From NCBI GenBank assembly GCA_030374765.1, contig JARGXX010000025.1, positions 310,001-374,000 of the forward strand: a DNA stretch of 64,000 nt, read 5' to 3'. The notes under the pieces were generated by a model. The model ran no database searches. It worked only from the letters and a program-made list of their open reading frames with translations, and was not told where the DNA came from. Source of the DNA: Agarophyton chilense (Eukaryota; Rhodophyta; Florideophyceae; Gracilariales; Gracilariaceae). This document shows positions 1-8,874 of the stretch, in pieces. The number at the start of each line of letters is the position of its first letter. The stretch's first letter is position 1. Made by a program: the position numbers and the translations under genes.

Positions 1-1050
1 ACCCTTCCATAAAGAAGTAATCCAGTTTGCTACAATATTGCAGACTGAAAGAGTGAAAACGAATTCCCCGGTTCCAAGTTTGGGATTGCCATGAATTGCA
101 ATACAGTCGTTTAAATAACAGTCTTTATCGCACTGTAGGAGTGCTGATATCTGAGCGGTCCTTGTTTATCACACTCGTTTGAGTGTGATATCAAATCGGG
201 CCTTTTTTTCGTACGATAAGCGTGTTACATCCAAAACCTCGTGCGATAACGGGTCACTCGTTTTTAGATATAACTCATACATATTACAAAGTTGAAGACT
301 GACGACCAAGGAATCGCGAACGAAGTGATGAACTGTCACAGACCAGCTTAGCGTGCCTTTGTACTCGACCGGGTCGCACAGCTACATATTTCAGACTGTC
401 TTCCTTATTATTGACCAAACGTTGGGATGCAGGGGACAGAATGCGACCAGCGCTTCTGATTCGTCGAGGTATTTTTTTGTTGCACACGCACTCGCCCACC
501 AGGCATTCGTGCTCTTCATGTCCGTTTCGTCCCTCAGACCCTTGCGTATTACTGTGTACCTTTGGTACACCAGATGCCGTTTCTTATTATGCCTGCGTTT
601 TAAAGTCGTTCTAGTTATAGTATGATTAAATGGATAGTGTGATCTGGTAAGCGAAACAGAATTGTTGAACTTGAATGAAGCTTCATCTCGAGCAGTGCTT
701 GGGCTGTTGGTTTTGAATGAGGCTTAATCGGACGTTTACACTCGACGAAAGAGAGCAGCCTGAATGTTGAATGTGCTAGGACCCAAACACAAAGGCACAA
801 TAAAGCTGGTGCACCACAGCGAAAGGAGGGCGCATCGCAGTATGGGTGTTAAAACGTTTTCTTTGCGCTTCATACCAGAAGAACGCTGAGTTCTTGAATC
901 TGGGCAGGGGACCAAGGAGCGAAAACAAACAAGTTGCGACGGTGGTTATCTGCTCCAGCATGTGGTGCGTAACCATTGTTTCGCAAGTCGGAACCTTGCG
1001 TCCCTTTAGTAGCACCAAAACAATGAGCGTTTGTTTATGTATAAAAACTT
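1..1050. other. Intergenic, no gene recognised
   Basis: This stretch lies downstream of the sirtuin gene, which ends at 1051 on the minus strand. Only short overlapping frames are present and none resembles a protein I know. The only structure I see is a short perfect inverted repeat, listed separately. Confidence 0.6.
167..190. repeat. Perfect 10-bp inverted repeat with 4-nt loop
   Basis: TATCACACTC at 167-176 is followed by the loop GTTT and by GAGTGTGATA at 181-190. The stem is perfect. It could be a transcript hairpin or a protein-binding dyad; its position in a gene-free stretch does not decide between these. Confidence 0.5.
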
Positions 1051-2436
1051 TTATCGTTCAAATCGTTTGAACGATGCTGCACAAGCCTTCATGTGTTCAT
1101 ATCTCCGATTTTGGCCACACCATATTTCTTTTCTGCAAAGACAGCAAACACTCCACCCTCTTCGCATGCCCGCGACGAACCATACATTACTGTCTGCAGA
1201 TTGCTGGGGTTTGCGGCTTTTACCATCATTTAGAATACGGTTGTTCAATTCTTTAATAATTTCCGCTCCACGGGCCTCCCAATCCTTTTGCTCCACCACA
1301 ATTTCACCTTCAGCCTTCGTGAGCTTCCGTCTTTCAGCTGTTGCTTCAAGCCGAAGCTTTCCTTTTTTTGTTTCAACTTCCGCTTCAATATGCCGACCAG
1401 TGGTTGGAATGGTGGCGTTGTGTGGGAATTCCGATACATAGTCTGACCACATTTTTTGTTTGCTATCGCCATCGGCACACCTGTGCCGAACCTGCATATC
1501 GTACTTGACGAGCCCATTCGCCGAGGTCACCCGATAATGAACGCCTCTATCTACCCATCGAACGCTTAAGACTAGTTTCACAAGTCTTTCAAACGGGGGA
1601 ATCCGCACGCCAAGCTCAACAGCAATAATGGCGAAAACAGTATCACAATAAGCTCTGATACAGATACCGAAGCGGTCATCAAAATCAGTACGGCTGAGAT
1701 TGACGATTGCTCGACTTTTCTTGCCGCCAGCGCCTCGGAAGTGCAACGATCTGGCAGGCTCCATCTGACACGAGGTGCCTAGTACCAAGTTGAAATCAGC
1801 TGCCGCACTGTGCTTTTTCGCAAGCTCAAAGTCCGGCTCTGGAAGCACATCGTCCCAGTCCAGAGCCTTATCTGTCATTGGGCGACCGCAGTCGCAAATA
1901 CTGGATGTAGGGTTCATGCCCACTGTTTCGGTTTGGGAATCGAGAATAACCTCGCGGCGGCAATGAGCGCACCACTCGATGAAAAGGTTTCCATGCAGCT
2001 CCGACAAGGCCTGTCGGGGAAGACCGGAGCGCAAATGCAAGCAGTCTACATTCTGTGAAATTACATAGTGCACGTGAGAGGCTTTGTGAAGACCAACAAG
2101 TGCCATGTGGGTGAGAGTAGGGACAGCGTTGTCAAACGTAACATGAGAGTGGGCATCCGGTGCAGTCTCAGCGATGACGGAGGTTCGCGGGCGTTTAGCT
2201 CGTTTTCGCTGCGTGGTCCAGACACCGTTTGGGCCGCGAAAGTCATTGATTCCCGCGCTAGTGGATATTCCCGCGCCAGTGTGCACGACGACATGGGATG
2301 CATTGCGAATGCAATCGGCTAGAAATCGGGACTTGTGCAAGACGGCGAGCGGGGGATCTGGCAGTTGTGGGAGATCGAGCTTTCCCTTGTAGCCGTGAGT
2401 GGAGAGACGATCAGCGTAGGCGTGTTCGGAGGTCAT
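1051..2436 (-). CDS. SIRT6-like (class IV) NAD-dependent sirtuin
   Basis: Class IV sirtuins remove acetyl or long-chain acyl groups from lysines using NAD+, typically on chromatin. Numbering from the start used here (461 aa), the Rossmann motif GAGIS is at 54-58, followed by DFRGPNGVW (65-73), the NAD-ribose motif SQNVDCLH (127-134) and catalytic His148 in ELHGN. The zinc ligands are CxxC at 156-159 and CxC at 181-183. The ALDWDD segment and the LGTS motif follow the SIRT6 pattern. The reading frame opens 22 codons earlier (2502), but Met at 2436 gives an N-terminus (MTSEHAYADRLS, then YKGKL) that matches the usual SIRT6 N-terminus. Two things are odd. The near-invariant Gly of NVDGLH is Cys, a one-base change. 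The C-terminus extends about 170 aa past the catalytic core, is rich in charged residues and ends in a possible C-x2-C...H-x3-C zinc knuckle. The gene is divergent from the one at 3211. The family call is firm; the substrate is not known. Confidence 0.9.
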   Translation of the reverse strand: MTSEHAYADRLSTHGYKGKLDLPQLPDPPLAVLHKSRFLADCIRNASHVVVHTGAGISTSAGINDFRGPNGVWTTQRKRAKRPRTSVIAETAPDAHSHVTFDNAVPTLTHMALVGLHKASHVHYVISQNVDCLHLRSGLPRQALSELHGNLFIEWCAHCRREVILDSQTETVGMNPTSSICDCGRPMTDKALDWDDVLPEPDFELAKKHSAAADFNLVLGTSCQMEPARSLHFRGAGGKKSRAIVNLSRTDFDDRFGICIRAYCDTVFAIIAVELGVRIPPFERLVKLVLSVRWVDRGVHYRVTSANGLVKYDMQVRHRCADGDSKQKMWSDYVSEFPHNATIPTTGRHIEAEVETKKGKLRLEATAERRKLTKAEGEIVVEQKDWEARGAEIIKELNNRILNDGKSRKPQQSADSNVWFVAGMRRGWSVCCLCRKEIWCGQNRRYEHMKACAASFKRFER

Positions 2437-3210
2437 GGTGTTGCACGTTAGCGGCAACGAGGAGAGAGGCAGACGTGGCGATGTGAGAGAAGCGCGATGC
2501 ACTTGGGCGCGGTACGTGGGATTAGAATGTGTCTACTGTGTGTACCCTTCGTACTGTAGCTGTAGGTTGGTTTGGCGAGATTTTTGAGTGAAGCTGTTGG
2601 GTAGGGCTCTCTCTAGCCTACAGCGGAACACAGTCTTTGTGTTGAGCTGCAGTGCTTGGCAAGGAGTGTCGGCGGGTTGGGGCGGATGGGGAAGGGTGAA
2701 TGAAGGTGGGACATGGCGGGGGCGCGAAGGGTGAAGGGGAAGCGGTTGCAGTGAAACGGTTGCGAATGTTTGGCGAGGGCGGGAGCGACTCGGAAGGGAG
2801 GCGTCTGCAACGGTGATGGCTGCAGCATATGTGGCTTTGCTGTAAACAGCATCTCTAGCAGTAAAGCAACGCGGCACCGGGCTCATAAAGCTCAGCAATC
2901 TACCAGTTAGCTAGCTCGGTTAGGTAGTGAATCAATCATGCAGGGCTTGTCACTTGGGCGGTGCCCGCGGTGGGGGCGGTGCTGCGAAGCGGCGCGCGTT
3001 TGTTGGCCGCTCGCCCCAAACCCGTTCACCAACGTGAATCAGTCGCGCACCGCCGCACGCCCCGCCCTAAAACCCCCATCCCCAATCCCACCCCAACACC
3101 CCCCCCCCCTGGCCGGGCTTCTCCATACAACGCCCGCCTGAAGGGCCACGGCGGATGCCTTTACCCTCAGAGCCTCCTGCGTCCGCAGACATGCCGCTTC
3201 GAATCGCACC
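2437..3210. promoter_or_regulatory. Shared divergent upstream region with C-rich tract
   Basis: About 770 bp separate the starts of the sirtuin (minus) and the 3211 ORF (plus), so both promoters should lie here. From about 3060 to 3112 the plus strand is almost entirely C runs, including about 11 consecutive C, so the minus strand has five or more runs of three or more G. No TATA box stands out. The short frames here have low-complexity Pro/Arg/Ser translations and are probably not genes. Confidence 0.45.
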
Positions 3211-4836
3211 ATGCGCCAGATCTCCGTCCCCTTCTCCGCCCCGTCGCGCCTCGGTGCCACCAACCCCATCTCCCTGTGCACCCCAACCGCTGATGACAAT
3301 GCCGCCCATCTTTTCCACAAGCATCCTCCCTCCGCTCCCGACCCGCTCGACTGCAACCACCCCACCCCCTCCTGGCAGTACATTCGCCACCAGATACTAT
3401 CGCTCGCAACACTGCAGCTCCTCCACGATGCCTCTTCCAGACACATCGTTGAGAACCACTTCTCCTCCGAGGAACTCATGCTAGACTCCCCGAGCGTGCT
3501 CTCCTCCATTTCCATCCTCAACAGCATGCACACCAACGCCGCCATCGTTACCAAAGTACACGCCCTGCTTACCGACGTGCTCGACGACTTTTTCGTATTG
3601 GAAGGCTGGAGAGTGGAGCAGATTGGCGACCATCTCACGGGCTATCTACGCGGTCAGAACAGTCTCCAAAATGTGGAGCGAATGGTACGTCTTGTACTAC
3701 TGGGCAACCACAATGAGTTGCCCGCCTTGGATAGAGAGCTAGACCGCATCCGCGCCGTTGTTGCTGTCAGATGGCAACCGACGCAACTTTCCAACAGAGC
3801 ACAGGTAGACAAGCTGAAACACATGCTTCTGGCCAGCGGAGCTGCGGATATCGTATTGGATGACCTCATCCAATCCTCGCAATCCACAGCGCTGTCGATA
3901 CCAGCCATTCACGCAATTAGTATAATTGCCGCCATGGAATGCGGCTACCGTCCTACAGCCGAGAAGTACATACTGGACCTCTACAACGCCATCAAACCCA
4001 ATGTCGAGAGGGGAAGACTGCTGATGACCCCACTCATCCCGAGATGGCTTCGAGATGCCATGGTTCCCATCTTCGTACGCCATCTGGATACTGCAGTCGA
4101 TGGTTTGTTGACGGGCGATCGATGGCTTCATCGAGTCGGTGCTGATTGCCGCTCGGCCGATTATTACCCAATTTACGCTTCTCACTCCGAATCTCCGCCC
4201 CCCGGAAGAGTCATTCCATACATGCCTGCAGACCACATAGATTTCAAGCCAGATTCCTATCTCTCAAAGTTTCTTCGCGCTCTCTTCAGCGGTCGGGACG
4301 GTGGTGCGTGTAGAACGTTGCATACTTACATGGCATATTCAGCTCGCACATGTTGCGTACCACAAGGTCGTGTGGTCGCAGGAGTTTGGGAACGTGCATG
4401 TATGAGTTGGGCCAATCGTTATGGCCCAAAACTGGTTGACAACATTGAACGCATAGTGGGAGTTCGAGGCTTGGCAGCGATTTATGCAGGGGGTGGTGGA
4501 TTCGTTGAATTTCGCAACGGATTTTGTGAACGCATTCTTTCCGGCGTGTTCACGAGAGAGTTTGAACTTTCCACTGCAGGGGGTCGTCTAAGTGGTTCGC
4601 CTGGAATTGATGGTTCCTACAGGATTGCTGCGGAAGGAAACCTGGATCGTCGTGATATGGAGGTCTTGGCGACCTTGATTAACGCTGTAGAAAGCAGAGG
4701 AGTTGTTATTGATCTGAAGGGGGTTAAGCGCGTCCCTTTTCTTTATGGGTCAGTGAACTTCGTTCTTGAAGGAAAGCGTACTGGCGTGTACGAAATGTGG
4801 TGTAAACAACGAATCCAGGTTTCCTTCCCAAAGTAG
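3211..4836 (+). CDS. Unrecognised 541-aa protein
   Basis: This is a long uninterrupted frame with balanced composition after a Pro/Ser-rich first 50 residues. The rest (about 50-330) looks mostly helical, with amphipathic Leu-rich stretches, and a Gly-rich patch (IYAGGGGF) lies near residue 425. I see no signal peptide, membrane segment, zinc motif or nucleotide-binding motif. I considered gamma-tubulin-complex, exocyst and Nap1/HEM-like helical scaffold proteins, but none aligns over more than a short stretch, so no function is given. The start is the first Met of the frame. The true start could lie further in, because the first 50 residues are low-complexity and just downstream of the C-rich tract. 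It is divergent from the sirtuin, and the next 1.5 kb downstream has no gene. Confidence 0.6.
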   Translation: MRQISVPFSAPSRLGATNPISLCTPTADDNAAHLFHKHPPSAPDPLDCNHPTPSWQYIRHQILSLATLQLLHDASSRHIVENHFSSEELMLDSPSVLSSISILNSMHTNAAIVTKVHALLTDVLDDFFVLEGWRVEQIGDHLTGYLRGQNSLQNVERMVRLVLLGNHNELPALDRELDRIRAVVAVRWQPTQLSNRAQVDKLKHMLLASGAADIVLDDLIQSSQSTALSIPAIHAISIIAAMECGYRPTAEKYILDLYNAIKPNVERGRLLMTPLIPRWLRDAMVPIFVRHLDTAVDGLLTGDRWLHRVGADCRSADYYPIYASHSESPPPGRVIPYMPADHIDFKPDSYLSKFLRALFSGRDGGACRTLHTYMAYSARTCCVPQGRVVAGVWERACMSWANRYGPKLVDNIERIVGVRGLAAIYAGGGGFVEFRNGFCERILSGVFTREFELSTAGGRLSGSPGIDGSYRIAAEGNLDRRDMEVLATLINAVESRGVVIDLKGVKRVPFLYGSVNFVLEGKRTGVYEMWCKQRIQVSFPK

Positions 4837-6321
4837 GGCAATGGATAAAACACTGCTGTCCAAGGGGGAGGCCGACCATGTCCTGGTGTCATGCCTTTCC
4901 GAATCACTTAATACTTCGATGAAAGGATTCTCGAATGGTTGTAGGACCATGTCGTATCAAACTTTTTGGAGTGCTATGGTACTTCGAGGTTGTAGTCGTC
5001 CACGAAGATAATCTGCCGGTAGAGGTAGTCCTCATATGTAAAATTATAGATGTTAGATGATGAGGAAGATGTAAGTTGCTGAACAACGGCATGCCGATTC
5101 GTTGTGGAAGATAGTGTGGGCGCCATCTTTGGATGTGACGCTGTAGGCCAAACTTTACAGTCAACTTCGGCGGAAATAAGCCTTTTCAGTTACTGAATGG
5201 CCCAGATAGATGAATGAGATATAAGTATTCCGATATGAACTTCTTATTCTTGATCTTCTAATACAAACTCAATCAAAGACGTTTGTCAGTAGTCATTAGA
5301 GGGTCAGACCCCCTGGCTTCTGGTCAAACAATCCGGATGTGTAACGATTTCTTCAGCCTTCCCACTTCTGCATTGACCAAAAAAGCGTTTACAATTCTTA
5401 CAAAGCTTTCTGACGAAAAATTCAGCAAAAAAATACGCTTCCAGCTTATACCAAAACATAGCGTTTTTCAAAAAGGGCATGCAGCACAATTTGATATATC
5501 TACCAAACTTTTAAAACCATCACAGGCTTTTTAGTCACAAGCTTTTAAGTCCGTTGGATCTTTTTAGACAGACCCAAAAAAAAATTGTTAGCACATTATG
5601 TCTCTCCTTTACTAAAACCACGCTTTAACCGGCACATTTGACTAATAGAGAGGGAAACGTCCAGTATCAAACGCCTCAATGGTCTCAAGTACCGTTCCAA
5701 ACGTTTCAAAGATTTTTATAATGTATGAAAGTGCTATACCAGCGTCAGGGGCTACAATAGACCACAGGCGGCAGATGACTAACTTTTTGACTAATTTAGA
5801 GGGCCCGGAGCCAAAACAAGAGATGTTTTTGTGTATCACATTTTCGTTGAGGTCTTCTCGAAGAGAACTTGGAGACAAAAGAGCACTTTTATATAGATTT
5901 GGACCCCCAAGAATGTAGCTGATACGTATTACTACTCGATATTTACTACTTTTTGGTTGTAGGTGACTATGTTTGATGCTAGCATCGTTTATAGTAGTAC
6001 AATACCCAATAGAAATGTAACAACTAGATTAGTGTCGCTATTGCGCCCTTATATGTTTCGACGCCGACGATGATATAGACAATTGATACTCCTTTGGAAC
6101 TCCATACGTGTGTGTTTCAGCAATACTGTAACACTGTACTTATTCGGGGACCCACGGATAGCATCCACAGGGCCATTGGAGCATCTAAAACCGTGCCGTA
6201 CTAATCTAAAATTTGGATATGTTCCAATCCTGCGGAGCCCACCTGTGAATTTCGTCGGTTTCTTTGTCAAGTTTTAACTTCTCATATATTTAAACACAAA
6301 ATATTGGTCCAAACGCGTTCC
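4837..6321. other. Intergenic, no gene recognised
   Basis: AT-richer sequence between the 3211 gene and the first LTR. The open frames are all under about 90 codons, on both strands, with no recognisable motif. It contains A/T homopolymers near 5577-5585 but no clear repeat. Confidence 0.6.
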
Positions 6322-6326
6322 AGTTA
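6322..6326 (+). repeat. Left target-site duplicate AGTTA of element A
   Basis: These five bases sit immediately before the TG of the left LTR. The matching copy is not after the LTR at 25541. It is found as its reverse complement (TAACT) at 25587-25591, beside the oppositely oriented LTR, which indicates an inversion. Confidence 0.6.
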
Positions 6327-6755
6327 TGTCGAATAGTGGCGGAAGGGCTGACCTTTGAGGTTTTCAATATATTACCCTGACCTTGTAAGTGATGGATGCG
6401 AGGGATCATCGGCCATGCAACTTCGGGCGAGCTACCATCTAGGTGTTGTCAGCCACGTGTAGTGTTGACATGTACCTTCTGGTTGAGTAATTGTTAGTAC
6501 TTTTAATTGTAATTATGTTTATTTTAGTACAGTAGTGGAGTGGCCACCTGGCCCTGTAGCCAATGTTGGCCAGGTCTGTGACAATAGGTCTATTCGCTCC
6601 GCCGTTTGCCCCTGCGGGTTTTCACGGGGCCCTATTACCATCGAGGTTTACTACGTCTACCTTCTAAGGTTGAGCGTCAAGACGCTCCCTGCGGTTGAGC
6701 GTCACTATACTCCCGAGATAAGACAGTAGCATACCTCAGAGGTGATTGTACGACA
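6327..6755 (+). repeat. 5' LTR of A-left, internally deleted
   Basis: It begins TGTCGAATAG and ends TACGACA. Compared with the 609-bp LTRs at 24933 and 25592 it is 429 bp, lacking about 190 bp of the centre. It has a small duplication around 6669-6703 (GGTTGAGCGTCA twice). It is clearly more diverged than the two central LTRs. Confidence 0.85.
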
Positions 6756-6758
6756 TTT

Positions 6759-6776
6759 TCGTCTATCGACTTAGAA
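6759..6776 (+). promoter_or_regulatory. Decayed primer-binding site of A-left
   Basis: It lies three bases after the LTR and matches the intact PBS of the other elements (TGGTCTCCCGACTTAGAA) at 15 of 18 positions. The first CC of the CCC and the second base are changed. Confidence 0.6.
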
Positions 6777-6869
6777 AGTGTTTTTAGGTTTCGTCGTACC
6801 TTCACGGTTCACACGAGATTTCGAGAAGGATTGGACGCTCGCAATACAGGATACCACTATTGGTCACAA

Positions 6870-7992
6870 ATGGAAGGACCGAAAAGGAACACGCGTGATG
6901 CGAGCGCCCCGCCAAACCATAAAGGTTTTAAAGGATCCCAATCGGCTAAACCGATTCTGGAAAACCCCGAGGAGCTGCTCCGGCACCCTCGGGACAAAAC
7001 CGTAAAGGTACATGGTCCGCCGCCTATGGCAACGGAACCTCAAAGGGAATTACCAATTGAGGTTGCAGCGGAGGAGCTACGGCCTGAGCTCAAAGAGCGA
7101 GCGAAAGCGCTCGTCATCCTCGCGGTCGAGGATGCAATAACCGTAAAGGAGAAGTCGGATACCCGGATGGTTCCGCCCTCAATGGACGTCGATGCATTTA
7201 CCGATATTGTGGTTGACCGAGCAGCTCAAGAGCTTTCGGACAGGATACCTGAAATGGGGAAAGAGTATATATTTACAGATGCTAGGGAGCATGTTTAACG
7301 CGCTTTGCAGGACCTTTGGGTCTCCGAGGGATTCGCAGAATCCCGACCTACACAGGTGAACATCGCAAAGGGCATACCACAAGCGTTTCAAATGGGTCAT
7401 TACACCCATTCCAAACACTTACCTACTGATAGTGAGTACCTACAAGGTCCAAGGCAGAGTCAAAAGGTCCCGGGGAAGGTAGATCTTCAAGACATTTATC
7501 TGCCACCAATTACTGGTTTCGTTTAAAAGGATACCCATGGAGGTGGTCCCAAGGACGATTCGACTGACTCGTTGGATGAGGGACGAAAAAACCGAAAAGG
7601 GAAGAAGCGGAGGACGAAGAGGGGAAAGAATCGAGAGGATGATTCAGACCCCGACTGGTCAGACTCCAGTTCCGATACGAGTTCATCGTCGGATGATGAC
7701 CGTAAAGGTAAGAAGAAGAAGAAACCGAGCAGGTCGACGAGGAAGTCGTCGAAAAAGAACCGAAAGGGTAACACGCGGTACAATGAGTCGCCCAACTCTG
7801 AGTTGGACACCGAAATGGACCTGGAGGTGCACCAACCGTTGAACGATATGTTCACCAAAGCGGTGGATTACAGGACTTATCGGTTGATCAACAAGTCTTC
7901 TGAATACACAGAAGAGGTTGCTCAGAAGATTACTAGGCACCACAAGAAGCTCAGCTTCCAAATGGGTGACACAACCTTCACAGGTACGGATC
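6870..7992 (+). pseudogene. gag part 1 of A-left (broken, cut by element C)
   Basis: One frame, starting at Met MEGPKRN, runs to the insertion point of element C with in-frame TAA stops at 7296-7298 and 7524-7526. The end portion is basic and Ser/Asp-rich (alternating KKK and SSSDDD stretches, about 7580-7780), as in the gag N-terminal half of elements B and C. The frame resumes after element C at 18620. The second stop is also present in A-right; the first is private. Its product would have been the structural Gag polyprotein. Confidence 0.8.
7988..7992 (+). repeat. Target-site duplicate GGATC, left side of element C
   Basis: GGATC directly precedes the LTR at 7993 and recurs at 18620-18624 directly after the LTR at 18619. 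Removing element C plus one copy restores the gag frame of A-left. Confidence 0.95.
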
Positions 7993-8659
7993 TGTAGTAT
8001 TTTACTATGTCCGGGAATCCGATATGTTGGTTTTTCGAGAAGTCGCGGTTGGAACTCATAAGTGAGTGATGTCATCAAACTTGTGATATGAAATGGCACA
8101 CCGCGTAGGATGCCTAGAGGCAGAATGTCTTAGTGGGACACGTGGTATCACGAGTGGAGTGGCTTGCAACGGCGCATGTAGTGGCAATCCACCTGGCTGG
8201 TTTTACTACCCTTTGTAGCTAGACGTCCATTAGGGACCATACCCATACAGTGGTTTGGCTAAGTGGCTGACCACTGGGTATTATTTATATATTTATTTGG
8301 GCACTCACCCTGGCACACAGTATATAGTGTACCAGAGGTGAGCGCCGACTCCAAGTAAAGAAGACAACATGGGCATCATGACTATTCTGTTCCTCGCTTA
8401 GGATTCCTTAACCGGAGATCCGGACGAGCTATAATAGATAGTCAGCCCCCAGCCACTTCACGAGCCGTCTCGTAACTACGTTCCCTAACCGTTTTACAGT
8501 TGCACTGTTCACCCTCGCTGGCGAGTAGTGGCCTTACAACCCACTTCCAGCTCGCTGGTGTTGTAGCTCTACCACCCCTTTTCCTTCGCCGCCAGCGACC
8601 CATCGGCAGTCCAAACGCTGTCGCAGGTGTCTGCTCTCTCCGTTAGAGCGGATACTACA
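7993..8659 (+). repeat. 5' LTR of element C (667 bp)
   Basis: The ends are TGTAGTAT and ATACTACA, a perfect 8-bp terminal inverted repeat. An AT-rich TATTTATATATTTATT stretch (about 8280-8295) is a candidate core-promoter region. It pairs with 17953-18619. Confidence 0.95.
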
Positions 8660-8661
8660 AG

Positions 8662-8679
8662 TGGTCTCCCGACTTAGAA
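8662..8679 (+). promoter_or_regulatory. Primer-binding site of element C
   Basis: TGGTCTCCCGACTTAGAA lies two bases (AG) after the 5' LTR. Its complement ends in ...GGGAGACCA, as expected for a tRNA 3' end with CCA. The same 18 bases follow the 5' LTRs of element B and A-right. Confidence 0.85.
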
Positions 8680-8874
8680 CCACTGTGGTCAGCTGCACTG
8701 AACAATTCGTTCCAGGAACGTGGAATCGATATCGATACTTGGAAGAAGTGGAATCACTACAGTTATTTTTTATATAACCACCTCCGGAAATTGCGGAATT
8801 CACCGTGGTTGAACACGTGGTCGAGAAGTCGAAGACACCATTTGGTTCGCACCTGGACTCAAGTTTGGTCTAGG

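Noticed and set aside
1053-1075. 10-bp inverted repeat (ATCGTTCAAA and complement) as a terminator
   Set aside because: It overlaps the last codons of the sirtuin, whose repeated FKR-FER coding explains the symmetry.
2533-2898. 121-codon minus-strand frame upstream of the sirtuin
   Set aside because: Low-complexity Pro/Ser/Arg translation in the divergent promoter region, with no recognisable motif.
3211-4836. Gamma-tubulin-complex or Nap1/HEM identity for the 541-aa protein
   Set aside because: Only short, weak resemblances; length and order do not fit.
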